Shown piece after piece: positions 1 through 7,864 of a stretch of DNA of 35,706 nucleotides. Each line of letters begins with the position of its first letter. The first letter of the stretch is position 1. The stretch lies in contig QJPH01000412.1 of NCBI GenBank assembly GCA_003242955.1, positions 1-35,706 on the forward strand. The letters run 5' to 3'. This DNA is from Candidatus Methylumidiphilus alinenensis. Its GTDB lineage: Bacteria; Pseudomonadota; Gammaproteobacteria; Methylococcales; Methylococcaceae. The notes beneath the pieces were generated by a model, which was not told where the DNA came from, made no database searches, and worked only from the letters and a program-made list of their open reading frames with translations. The translations under genes were made by a program, and so were the position numbers.

Positions 1-1
1 C

Positions 2-1666
2 CGGGGCAAGGTCAAGCTGATTTACATCGACCCGCCGTTTGATTCCGGGGCGGATTATGTGCGCAAGGTCAACTTGCGCGGCACGGCGAGTGCCAAGCTG
101 GACGGGGAGGATTACAGTCTAGGCGAACAAGTGCAATATACGGATATTTGGGCGAATGACAATTACTTGCAGTTTATGTATGAACGGTTCATCCTTCTAA
201 AAGAATTATTATCTAAAGATGGAAGTATTTTTGTTCATTGTGATAACCGAAAAATGCACCATTTGAGGTGTTTACTAGAAGAAGTATTTGGGGCTGATTC
301 ATTCCGTAACGAGATAGTCTGGATTCACCAAATAATGGGGGGCGCTCATGATAAAAGATTTCCAAAGGCACACGAAACAATATTCTGGTTTGCAGCAGAT
401 GAAATAAAGCTACAAAGTCAAGACTCTAATGTCAGAGTTCCATTTGGGGAATATGTTAAAAATACCATGCAACAAGATGATGATGGTCGATGGTATTATG
501 AACGTCGTCGCATGAGCAGAAAAGCGACCACTGAAGAAGCTGCCAGCAAAGCGCATACAAGAACCTATGTGGATGACCCATCGAAAGGTACTGTTGCAAC
601 GGATGTATGGGGAAATATGCTTTCATATCAAGAAACATCAGATGAACGCGAAGGATTAGACCTTTATCCTACCCAAAAAACTACACGCCTATTGACCCGA
701 ATTATATCTGCTGCCAGTACAACCGGCGATATTGTTTTAGACTGCTTTATGGGTTCTGGTGTAGTTGCTAAAGTAGCCCAACAACTAGGCCGTCGCTGGA
801 TCGGTTGCGACATCAACAAAGGCGCGATTCAAACCACCGCCAAACGCTTGCAAACCATCATTAAGGAACAGATTGCCACCACCGCCAATGACCGGCAAAC
901 CAGCCTAATTGAGGACGACGAACACACGCCCGTCAAACCCGCCCAATTGAGTTTTAGCGTGTGGCGGGTGAACGATTACGACCTACACATCCAACACAAT
1001 GAGGCAGTGGAACTGGTCGCCGAGCATCTAGGCATTCAGCGAATCAAGTCAGAAGGCTTCTTTGACGGCACTCGCGGCAAATATTGGGTGAAGATCATCC
1101 CGTTCAACCATCCGCTGACACCGCTGGATTTGGACAGCATCAGGAGCGAACTCAGCAACCGCCCTAGTGAAGAGCGGGATGTGCAAGTCGTCACACTCGG
1201 CATGGAGTTGGCCGCAAAAGCGTGGGTAGAGCAACACAACCGCAATCGGCCCATTAACCGCTTCCATGTCATCGAACTGCGTACCGATAAAAAGTATGGT
1301 GGCATCATCAAGCATGAACCGGCTTTTGCTGACGTGTCGGTAAGCCGGGGAACCCGGCACGGCGAAGCGTGTTTAATCGTGGAGATTGTGGACGTGGTGT
1401 CCCCGTCCATCGTCCAACGCTTGAACCTGGACACCTCGCTATTCCGCGCCCAAATCCCGGAATGGCGGGCCGTGGTGGATTGTGTGCTGATAGATACCGC
1501 CTATGATGGCGAAGTATTCAATATCTGTCTGTCAGACGTGCCAGAACGAAAGCAAGACTTGTGCCAAGGCCGCTACGAACTTCCCGCCCCGCCGCTCGGA
1601 AGCCGTGTGGCGGTGAAGATCATCGACATGCTAGGGGAGGAAATTGTGGTGGTTAGCCAGATTTAA
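2..1666 (+). CDS. Site-specific DNA methyltransferase (beta class, N6-A/N4-C type), 5'-truncated by the window edge
   Basis: The frame is open from base 2, so the gene begins outside the window. Motif IV (I-D-P-P-F) is encoded at bases 26-40. The SAM-binding motif I (D-C-F-M-G-S-G) lies downstream near base 740, followed by W-I-G-C-D-I-N. Motif IV before motif I is the beta-class order seen in Mod subunits of type III systems and in orphan enzymes (family knowledge). The region between them should carry the target recognition domain. About 230 further C-terminal residues, beyond the catalytic fold, resemble no domain I can name. No restriction subunit follows: the next gene is aceE, on the same strand after its own promoter. 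A Res partner could only lie upstream. Bases 181-300 are about 33% GC against about 60% in bases 1-120, suggesting a mosaic gene. Methyltransferase call is firm; type III assignment is not. Confidence 0.87.
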   Translation, partial: RGKVKLIYIDPPFDSGADYVRKVNLRGTASAKLDGEDYSLGEQVQYTDIWANDNYLQFMYERFILLKELLSKDGSIFVHCDNRKMHHLRCLLEEVFGADSFRNEIVWIHQIMGGAHDKRFPKAHETIFWFAADEIKLQSQDSNVRVPFGEYVKNTMQQDDDGRWYYERRRMSRKATTEEAASKAHTRTYVDDPSKGTVATDVWGNMLSYQETSDEREGLDLYPTQKTTRLLTRIISAASTTGDIVLDCFMGSGVVAKVAQQLGRRWIGCDINKGAIQTTAKRLQTIIKEQIATTANDRQTSLIEDDEHTPVKPAQLSFSVWRVNDYDLHIQHNEAVELVAEHLGIQRIKSEGFFDGTRGKYWVKIIPFNHPLTPLDLDSIRSELSNRPSEERDVQVVTLGMELAAKAWVEQHNRNRPINRFHVIELRTDKKYGGIIKHEPAFADVSVSRGTRHGEACLIVEIVDVVSPSIVQRLNLDTSLFRAQIPEWRAVVDCVLIDTAYDGEVFNICLSDVPERKQDLCQGRYELPAPPLGSRVAVKIIDMLGEEIVVVSQI

Positions 1667-1676
1667 TTTTCAAACA

Positions 1677-1705
1677 TTGAGCCAAACCAAACCGAAAGTT
1701 ATAAT
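1677..1705 (+). promoter_or_regulatory. Sigma70-type promoter for aceEF
   Basis: TTGAGC at 1677-1682 and a perfect TATAAT at 1700-1705 are separated by 17 bases. The hexamers lie between the methyltransferase stop codon and the aceE start, which would leave a short leader of roughly 25 bases. No operator palindrome was recognised. Confidence 0.65.
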
Positions 1706-1737
1706 CAACAATTACCCTTTACGGTTCAGGAACCCCC

Positions 1738-4419
1738 ATGCCAGAAGCCCAATCCCTTTCATCAACTTCGCTCCATCTAAACGACCTTGATCCAACCGAA
1801 ACACGCGAATGGTTGGATGCGCTTGAAGCCGTCATCGAGAACGAAGGTTCCGAACGGGCGCACTATCTGATTGAGCGCTTGGTCGACAAAGCCCGGCGTT
1901 CCGGGATCAATCTGCCCTATAAAGCCAACACTGCTTATATCAACACCATCCCGCCGCATAAACAAGCGCGTTTGCAGGGGGATGAAGAAATGGAGCATCG
2001 GATAAGCTCATGGATTCGCTGGAATGCGATGGCGATGGTGGTGCAGGCCAACCGTGTGTCATCCGAATATGGCGGTCACATTGCTAGTTTTGCCTCTTCC
2101 GCGACCCTGTATGAAGTTGGGTTCAACCATTTTTTCCATGCGCCGGATCAGAGTCACGGCGGCGACTTGGTGTTTTTCCAAGGCCATTCTTCGCCGGGAA
2201 TCTACGCCCGTGCCTTCCTTGAAGGGCGTTTGACCGAGGATGAGTTGTCCCGTTTCCGCCGTGAAGTGCGGGGCGACGGGCTTTCATCCTACCCACATCC
2301 TTGGCTGATGCCGGATTTCTGGCAATTCCCAACCGTATCAATGGGCTTGGGTCCAATCATGGCGATCTATCAAGCCCGTTTTATGCAATATCTTGAAGAT
2401 CGCGGCATTCTGCAAACCAAAGGCCGCAAGGTTTGGGCTTTCATGGGTGACGGTGAGATGGACGAACCAGAATCCATGGGTGCCATCGGACTGGCTGGAC
2501 GCGAGAAATTAGACAATTTGGTTTTTGTAGTCAACTGCAACCTGCAACGCTTGGACGGGCCGGTCAGGGGCGGTGGCAAAATCATCCAAGAACTTGAAGC
2601 AGAATTTCGTGGTGCGGGCTGGAACGTCATCAAAGTGATTTGGGGTTCACAATGGGATGCGCTTTTGGCACGAGATTCCAAAGGCTTCTTGCGCAGGCGC
2701 ATGGAAGAGGTAGTGGATGGCGAATACCAAAACTACAAGGCCAAGGGCGGTGCTTATACGCGCAAGCATTTTTTCGGCAAGTACCCGGAATTGTTGGACA
2801 TGGTCGCACACCTTTCGGATGACGACATCTACCGCCTGAGCCGAGGTGGTCACGACCCGCACAAGGTTTATGCCGCCTATCATGCGGCGGTAAACCATAC
2901 GGGCCAGCCTACCGTCATCCTTGCCAAAACCGTGAAAGGCTTCGGCATGGGCAGTTCGGGCGAGGGCGCAATGATTGCACACCAGCAGAAAAAAATGGAT
3001 GAAGCCGCGCTGAAGGGGTTTCGTGACCGTTTCCGCGTTCCCATTCCTGACGATAAGATAGCTGAAACGCCGTTCTTCAAGCCATCGGATGAAAGCCCGG
3101 AAATCCAGTATTTACACGAACGCCGTAAAGCCTTGGGCGGTTACTTGCCGAGCCGTCGCAGACAGGCCCCGCTATTGCAAGTTCCCGATTTGAGCGTGTT
3201 TGAATCCCTGCTGCACAAGAGCGACAGGGAAATGTCCACCACCATGGCATTCGTTCGCATCCTCACCACGCTGCTGCGGGATAATAAAATCGGCAAATAT
3301 GTGGTGCCTATCGTGGCCGATGAGGCGCGGACTTTTGGCATGGACGGATTGTTCCGCCAATATGCCATCTACTCCTCGGTAGGCCAGCCTTACACCCCTG
3401 AAGACTCCGACCAACTGATGTTCTACCGGGAGGACAAGACCGGTCAGATTCTTGAAGAAGGCATCTGCGAAGCCGGGGCAATGAGTTCGTGGATTGCGGC
3501 AGGAACCGCCTATAGCAATCACAATGTGCAGATGATTCCGTTTTACATTTACTACTCAATGTTCGGCTTCCAGCGTGTCGGTGATTTAATGTGGGCGGCC
3601 GGTGACTTACAAACCCGTGGCTTCTTGCTGGGAGGGACTGCCGGACGCACCACTTTGGCAGGCGAAGGACTGCAACATCAAGACGGCCATAGTCACATGG
3701 CAATGTCTTTCATTCCCAACTGCGTGGCTTACGACCCTGCCTTTGCCCATGAGTTGGCGGTCATCGTGCAAGACGGTCTGCGCCGCATGTATCAGGAAGG
3801 GGAAAGTGTCTTCTACTATGTCACCGTGATGAACGAAAACTACGACCATCCCGGCATGCCGGAGGGGGTCGCCGAGGGTATCATCAAGGGAATTTACCAA
3901 CTTCAAGACAAGGGTGAGGACGCAGAAGTGCAATTGCTCGGTAGCGGTGCGATTTTGCGGGAAGCCATTGCCGCTGCCGAGTTGCTGGAGGAGGATTTCA
4001 GCATCAAGGCGAATGTTTGGAGCGTGACTAGCTTCAGCGAACTGCGCCGCGAAGGACTCGACAAGGAACGCTGGAGCCTGATGCACCCCGACCGGCCCAA
4101 GGCCACCAGCTATCTGGAGGATATTTTGGGAGGCATGCCCGGTCCTATCGTCGCCGCCACTGATAACATGAAAGTAGTGGCAGATCAAGTTCGGCAATTC
4201 TTGCCTGGCAAGCATTTTGTTGCATTAGGCACTGACGGCTATGGGCGGAGCGACCGCCGCACCGAGTTGCGCCGCTTCTTCGAGGTCAACCGGCACTACA
4301 TTGTTTTGGCTAGCCTCAAAGCGTTGGCCGACGAGGGTAAAATCGCCGTTGCACGAGTTGCAGAGGCGATGGAGAAATACGGGATAGACCCCGAGAAACC
4401 GAACCCGATGACGGTTTAA
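1738..4419 (+). CDS. aceE: Pyruvate dehydrogenase E1 component (homodimeric type)
   Basis: Thiamine-diphosphate enzyme that decarboxylates pyruvate and reductively acetylates the lipoyl groups of E2. At 893 aa it matches the ~890 aa of gammaproteobacterial AceE and aligns along its whole length with the E. coli protein as I remember it. The ThDP/Mg signature begins at G237 (G-D-G-E-M-D-E-P-E-S) and ends in N-C-N-L-Q-R-L-D-G-P-V. Other shared blocks include S-S-Y-P-H-P, R-G-G-H-D-P, A-D-E-A-R-T-F-G-M and E-G-L-Q-H-Q-D-G-H-S-H. The ATG at 1738 gives the family N-terminus (D-L-D-P-T-E-T-R-E-W-L); the ribosome site (AGGAA) is weak. aceF follows after 11 bases, so the two are an operon. No pdhR-like regulator is present. 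Confidence 0.97.
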   Translation: MPEAQSLSSTSLHLNDLDPTETREWLDALEAVIENEGSERAHYLIERLVDKARRSGINLPYKANTAYINTIPPHKQARLQGDEEMEHRISSWIRWNAMAMVVQANRVSSEYGGHIASFASSATLYEVGFNHFFHAPDQSHGGDLVFFQGHSSPGIYARAFLEGRLTEDELSRFRREVRGDGLSSYPHPWLMPDFWQFPTVSMGLGPIMAIYQARFMQYLEDRGILQTKGRKVWAFMGDGEMDEPESMGAIGLAGREKLDNLVFVVNCNLQRLDGPVRGGGKIIQELEAEFRGAGWNVIKVIWGSQWDALLARDSKGFLRRRMEEVVDGEYQNYKAKGGAYTRKHFFGKYPELLDMVAHLSDDDIYRLSRGGHDPHKVYAAYHAAVNHTGQPTVILAKTVKGFGMGSSGEGAMIAHQQKKMDEAALKGFRDRFRVPIPDDKIAETPFFKPSDESPEIQYLHERRKALGGYLPSRRRQAPLLQVPDLSVFESLLHKSDREMSTTMAFVRILTTLLRDNKIGKYVVPIVADEARTFGMDGLFRQYAIYSSVGQPYTPEDSDQLMFYREDKTGQILEEGICEAGAMSSWIAAGTAYSNHNVQMIPFYIYYSMFGFQRVGDLMWAAGDLQTRGFLLGGTAGRTTLAGEGLQHQDGHSHMAMSFIPNCVAYDPAFAHELAVIVQDGLRRMYQEGESVFYYVTVMNENYDHPGMPEGVAEGIIKGIYQLQDKGEDAEVQLLGSGAILREAIAAAELLEEDFSIKANVWSVTSFSELRREGLDKERWSLMHPDRPKATSYLEDILGGMPGPIVAATDNMKVVADQVRQFLPGKHFVALGTDGYGRSDRRTELRRFFEVNRHYIVLASLKALADEGKIAVARVAEAMEKYGIDPEKPNPMTV

Positions 4420-4430
4420 GGAGCTAAATC

Positions 4431-6029
4431 ATGGCAAAAGAACAAACAATCACCGTTCCCGACATCGGCAATAACAAAGATGTCTCCATTATTGAAGTAT
4501 TAGTCAAGGCTGGCGATACTGTCAAGAAGGAAGATTCCCTAATCACCCTGGAAAGTGACAAAGCTGCGATGGAGATTCCGAGTACCCATGCGGGCACTGT
4601 AAAAGGGGTCATTGTCAAAGTCGGCGATAAAGTAAGCCAAGGCTCGCCAATTTTGGTCTTGGTGGAAGATGAGGGCGGGGCTGTCCAGCTAGCCGCAGTG
4701 GAACCTGCCCAAGATGCCATCGCGTCCACACCGGGCAGTCTGGCCATTTTGACGGATGCCCCTAGCAACACAATCACCGTTCCCGACATCGGCAATAACA
4801 AAGATGTCTCGATTATTGAGGTATTGGTAAAAGTCGGCGACATCATCGGCAAGGAAGACTCCATCATCACCTTGGAAAGCGACAAGGCAGCGATGGAGAT
4901 TCCCAGCCCAAGGGGAGGCGAGGTTAAACAAGTGCTGGTTAAAGTCGGCGACAAAGTCAGCCGAGGCTCTCCCGTGCTGGTGTTGGCAGGGGCCGAAGAT
5001 GGCCCCGCGCTTGCCATGGCCCAGCCAACCCCCGCCCCCGTGCCTGCGACTGCGCAGATCGCCACCCCGTCCGCCACCCGGGCCACACCCACCCTTGTTG
5101 CCATTGACGACTATGGTCCAAGCACCGGCAACAAACCCCACGCCAGCCCTGCCGTGCGCCGTTTCGCCCGTGAACTCGGCGCGAATGTCGAGAAAATCAA
5201 GGGAACGGGCCCGAAGGGGCGGATATTGAAGGATGATGTGCAAGCCTACATCAAATCCCGTTTGCAGGCACCTGAGACTGGCTCGTTGGGATTGAACTTG
5301 ATTGATGCGCCGGAAATCGACTTTTCCCAGTTCGGACCCATTGAGTCCAGCCCGTTATCCAAAATACGCAAGCTCACAGGCGCGAACCTGCATCGCAACT
5401 GGGTGTCGATTCCCCATGTCACAGTGAACGAAGATGCCGACATCACCGACTTGGAGGCTTTCCGGGTTGCGCTCAAATCTGAGGCGGAAAAGCAGAAAAT
5501 CAAGCTAACCTTGATGCCCTTCTTGATCAAAGCAGTGGTGTCCGCGCTGAAAGCCTATCCCCGATTTAATTCTTCGTTGGCTCCGAATGGCGATGACCTG
5601 ATTTTCAAGCAGTACTACCACATTGGCGTTGCCATCGACACCCCGGAAGGCTTGGTCGTGCCGCCCGTGCGCGATGCCGACCGCAAGAGCATTTATGAAC
5701 TGGCTAAGGAAGTGGCGGAATTCAGTGACCGGGCGCGGGCACGCAAGCTTCGCGCCCCGGAACTGCAAGGTGGGACTTTTACCATCTCAAGCCTAGGTGG
5801 CATCGGCGGAACCGGCTTCAGTCCCATCATCAATGCCCCGGAAGTGGCGATTCTGGGTATCTGCAAGGCACAGACTAAACCGGTTTGGAAAGACGGTCAA
5901 TTCGTCCCGCGCTTGCTTTTGCCCTTGTCTTTGTCCTTCGACCATCGCGTCATCGATGGTGCGGACGCGGCACGCTTTAACGCCTATCTTGCCCAAGTGT
6001 TGGGGGATATGAGGCGAGTTTTATTGTAG
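4431..6029 (+). CDS. aceF: Dihydrolipoamide acetyltransferase, E2 of pyruvate dehydrogenase
   Basis: Core of the pyruvate dehydrogenase complex, transferring acetyl from lipoamide to CoA. Two lipoyl domains are visible at roughly residues 5-80 and 113-190, each with E-S-D-K-A-A-M-E-I-P; the lipoylated lysines are K44 and K152. A Pro/Ala/Thr-rich linker follows, then a peripheral-subunit-binding domain (about 237-274), then the catalytic domain ending in D-H-R-V-I-D-G with H505 and D509. Length 532 aa; enteric AceF has three lipoyl domains and is longer, while two is common elsewhere. GGAG lies 9 bases before the ATG, 11 bases after aceE. The two lipoyl segments share 41 identical bases, pointing to recent duplication or gene conversion. 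No lpd (E3) gene follows; the next 360 bases are repeats. Confidence 0.96.
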   Translation: MAKEQTITVPDIGNNKDVSIIEVLVKAGDTVKKEDSLITLESDKAAMEIPSTHAGTVKGVIVKVGDKVSQGSPILVLVEDEGGAVQLAAVEPAQDAIASTPGSLAILTDAPSNTITVPDIGNNKDVSIIEVLVKVGDIIGKEDSIITLESDKAAMEIPSPRGGEVKQVLVKVGDKVSRGSPVLVLAGAEDGPALAMAQPTPAPVPATAQIATPSATRATPTLVAIDDYGPSTGNKPHASPAVRRFARELGANVEKIKGTGPKGRILKDDVQAYIKSRLQAPETGSLGLNLIDAPEIDFSQFGPIESSPLSKIRKLTGANLHRNWVSIPHVTVNEDADITDLEAFRVALKSEAEKQKIKLTLMPFLIKAVVSALKAYPRFNSSLAPNGDDLIFKQYYHIGVAIDTPEGLVVPPVRDADRKSIYELAKEVAEFSDRARARKLRAPELQGGTFTISSLGGIGGTGFSPIINAPEVAILGICKAQTKPVWKDGQFVPRLLLPLSLSFDHRVIDGADAARFNAYLAQVLGDMRRVLL

Positions 6030-6094
6030 GTGCCGGCTAGGCATTAGTTGCTTTGTAATTTAAGCTTATTTTAAGGTACTTGGGTTTTAATAAA

Positions 6095-6354
6095 TGATGT
6101 TAAGTACATTGCCAATGAGGTAAGCGTTCACCCCTCCCCCGCTTTTTCCCGGCAGCGCGGCCATCTTGGCCTCCATTTCAGCGGGCGAGACGCCCACGCT
6201 CCCAGGGGGGGGTGAACGCTTACCCAATGAGAGCAAGAAGGCCGGAATAAGCCTGCCCAAGTGGGCGTTTCTGGCAAAGCAAGCCTCACGGTTCAGAATC
6301 TTATGCCGGAAATGCCCGTGTACGGGCGTTTCCGGCCTATAGTGCGTAACATCA
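6095..6354. mobile_element. Palindromic element, family B (TGATGTTA.. ends), interrupted by a nested MITE
   Basis: Left end TGATGTTAAGTAC (6095-6107) and right end GTGCGTAACATCA (6342-6354) are inverted repeats agreeing at 11 of 13 positions. Inside are two hairpins, one around 6241-6276 and a near-perfect one at 6305-6336 (GCCGGAAA...TTTCCGGC). The MITE at 6120-6223 sits inside; removing it and one target copy leaves about 148 bp. A second copy of about 130 bp lies at 22719-22852. The 6030-6391 gap otherwise holds no gene I can support. Confidence 0.5.
6120..6223 (+). mobile_element. IS66-type MITE, copy 1
   Basis: A 104-bp non-coding element with ends GTAAGCGTTCACC and GGTGAACGCTTAC. It is flanked by a perfect 8-bp duplication, CCAATGAG at 6112-6119 and 6224-6231. 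Ends starting GTAAGCG and 8-bp target duplications are typical of IS66-family elements (family knowledge). There is no transposase, so it would need help in trans. The interior has the palindromic GGCCATCTTGGCC core shared with the other copies. Confidence 0.75.
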
Positions 6355-6391
6355 GTTAATAATATCCTACCTGACGTAAGCGAGGAATTTT

Positions 6392-6670
6392 ATGAACACC
6401 GCAACCAAGAGTCTAATTTTCCGAGGGTCTATCATTATCCTGTTTGGGCTGGTATTCAGCTTGCCTGCCGTTGCCCATGGCTATGGCGGTGGCTATTGGC
6501 GACCCCACGGGTATTACGGCTGGCAGCGCCCCTATTATCCTCCCCCGATGGTTTATGCACCCGTTGTGCCTCGCTATGCGCCAGTCCCGCCCCCGGTCGT
6601 TTATGGCGCACCACCCGTTTACCGACTGCCTCCTGTTTGGCATCATCCCTATCGCTATGGGTGGCGTTGA
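6392..6670 (+). CDS. Small secreted Pro/Tyr/Gly-rich protein
   Basis: A 92-aa protein of unknown function. Residues 1-28 form a signal peptide: charged start, hydrophobic stretch I-I-I-L-F-G-L-V-F-S-L, then A-V-A-H. The mature part is low complexity, with GYGGGYW, repeated PYYPPP-like and PPPVVYGAPP-like stretches and many Tyr, Pro, His and Trp residues. Such small exported proteins are common in proteobacteria and are usually annotated only as hypothetical. GAGGAAT lies just before the ATG. The gene stands alone after the repeat-rich gap and ends 146 bases before the methyltransferase gene. Export to periplasm or surface is inferred; no enzyme motif is present. Confidence 0.7.
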   Translation: MNTATKSLIFRGSIIILFGLVFSLPAVAHGYGGGYWRPHGYYGWQRPYYPPPMVYAPVVPRYAPVPPPVVYGAPPVYRLPPVWHHPYRYGWR

Positions 6671-6816
6671 TTACAACTGATGCGCGAGAAATATTTATTA
6701 GAGGGGTATCAGCGACAACGTTTGAATGGAGATGATAAAATAACAAGAAGCAATCCGGGATTAGAATAGCCAAGTTTGGGCAACATCCCTTTGACAAAAC
6801 ACTCAAAAAAAATCCC

Positions 6817-7734
6817 ATGCAGCATTACCTAGAAGCCAATAAAGACTACCGAACCGATACCCTGCGCCATGGGGCTGAATTCACCGAAGAAGAAATCCGG
6901 GTGGACACCGCCAAGCATTACGACGACTGCTATTGGGATTACCGCACGGCTTGGTTCGACAGTGAAAATTTGGCCCTGCATTACGGTTATTGGGAAGATG
7001 GCATAAAAACCCATAGCCAAGCCTTATTGAATAAAAACCGCATTATGTGCGAACTGGCAGGCATCAAGCCGGAAGACCATGTGTTGGATGCCGGTTGCGG
7101 CATTGGCGGCAGTTCTATTTGGCTGGCAAAGAACGCTGGTTGCCGGGCGACGGGCATCACCGTCAGCGCCGAGCAGGTGGAACATGCCAAGCGCAATGCC
7201 AAACGCCATGGCGTGGACGGGCGGGTTGATTTTCAAATGGCGGATTTTTGCAAAACCCCTTTCCCAGACGAATCCTTCGACGTGGTGTGGGCCATAGAAA
7301 GCAGTTGCTATGCCACGGACAAGCGGGATTTTTTCCGCGAAGCCTATCGGTTGCTTAAAAAAGGCGGCACACTGATGGCCTGCGACGGCTATGCCACCCG
7401 CCGGGAATTCAACGACGAAGAATGGCAATGGGTGATGGACTGTTTGAACGGCTGGGCGGTGCCAAACCTCTCCACGGTGGACGAATTTCAACAGGGCATG
7501 GAGGAATGCGGTTTTACCGACGTGCAACTCACCGAGGCCACCAAGGAAAGCCTGCCGTCCTCCCGTAGGATGTATATCACAGCCCTATGGACTGCGCCCA
7601 TGCAATGGATCATGCACTATTTGGGATTGCGGAAAAAAGCCCAAACCGCCAATTACAAAGTGGCCATCGCACAATGGAAGGTGTTTCATAATGGCTTGGT
7701 GCGTTATTGCTTGTTTAGGGCGAAGAAGCCATAG
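6817..7734 (+). CDS. Class I SAM-dependent methyltransferase
   Basis: A 305-aa Rossmann-fold methyltransferase. Motif I is V-L-D-A-G-C-G-I-G-G-S-S (about residues 90-101). Before it comes L-A-L-H-Y-G-Y-W, as in the tocopherol / MPBQ methyltransferase and cyclopropane-synthase-like group. After it come V-S-A-E-Q-V-E-H-A, the motif around D-V-V-W-A-I-E-S-S, and R-L-L-K-K-G-G. The substrate cannot be told from sequence; small-molecule or lipid/quinone methylation is the family expectation. The start at 6817 has no good ribosome site, but no other in-frame Met is more convincing. The gene appears monocistronic: repeats follow and the next gene is on the other strand. Confidence 0.85.
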   Translation: MQHYLEANKDYRTDTLRHGAEFTEEEIRVDTAKHYDDCYWDYRTAWFDSENLALHYGYWEDGIKTHSQALLNKNRIMCELAGIKPEDHVLDAGCGIGGSSIWLAKNAGCRATGITVSAEQVEHAKRNAKRHGVDGRVDFQMADFCKTPFPDESFDVVWAIESSCYATDKRDFFREAYRLLKKGGTLMACDGYATRREFNDEEWQWVMDCLNGWAVPNLSTVDEFQQGMEECGFTDVQLTEATKESLPSSRRMYITALWTAPMQWIMHYLGLRKKAQTANYKVAIAQWKVFHNGLVRYCLFRAKKP

Positions 7735-7772
7735 CAGGAAACCACAACCTTTTGAAAAGGATTTTAGCCAAG

Positions 7773-7798
7773 GGTTCCCAAGCTGGAGCTTGGGAACC
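7773..7798. repeat. Palindrome with AAGCTGGAGCTTGG core
   Basis: GGTTCCCAAGCT is followed after GG by its exact reverse complement, giving a 12-bp stem. It lies between the convergent methyltransferase and flavoprotein genes and could work as a bidirectional stop signal. A related core, AAGCTGGTGCTTGG, occurs at 9126-9176 on the other side of the flavoprotein gene. Confidence 0.6.
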
Positions 7799-7836
7799 AG
7801 CCAAACGTCGTACTTTCATGGCAACCCACCCTACGA

Positions 7837-7855
7837 CTGCGTAATATCAGTTAAG
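7837..7855. repeat. Solitary end of a family-B element
   Basis: TGCGTAATATCAGTTAA matches the right end of the family-B element at 6342-6359 with one difference. I found no matching left end upstream, so this is a remnant or chance similarity. Confidence 0.3.
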
Positions 7856-7864
7856 CGGACGCAT

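Noticed and set aside
3607-4215. 202-codon minus-strand frame opposite aceE
   Set aside because: Lies wholly inside aceE, which is conserved along its length; no ribosome site and no recognisable fold.
4424-5104. 226-codon minus-strand frame opposite aceF
   Set aside because: It is antisense to the two lipoyl domains, is dominated by Ser, Thr, Leu and Pro, shows the same duplicated pattern as aceF and has no domain. A shadow of aceF codon bias.
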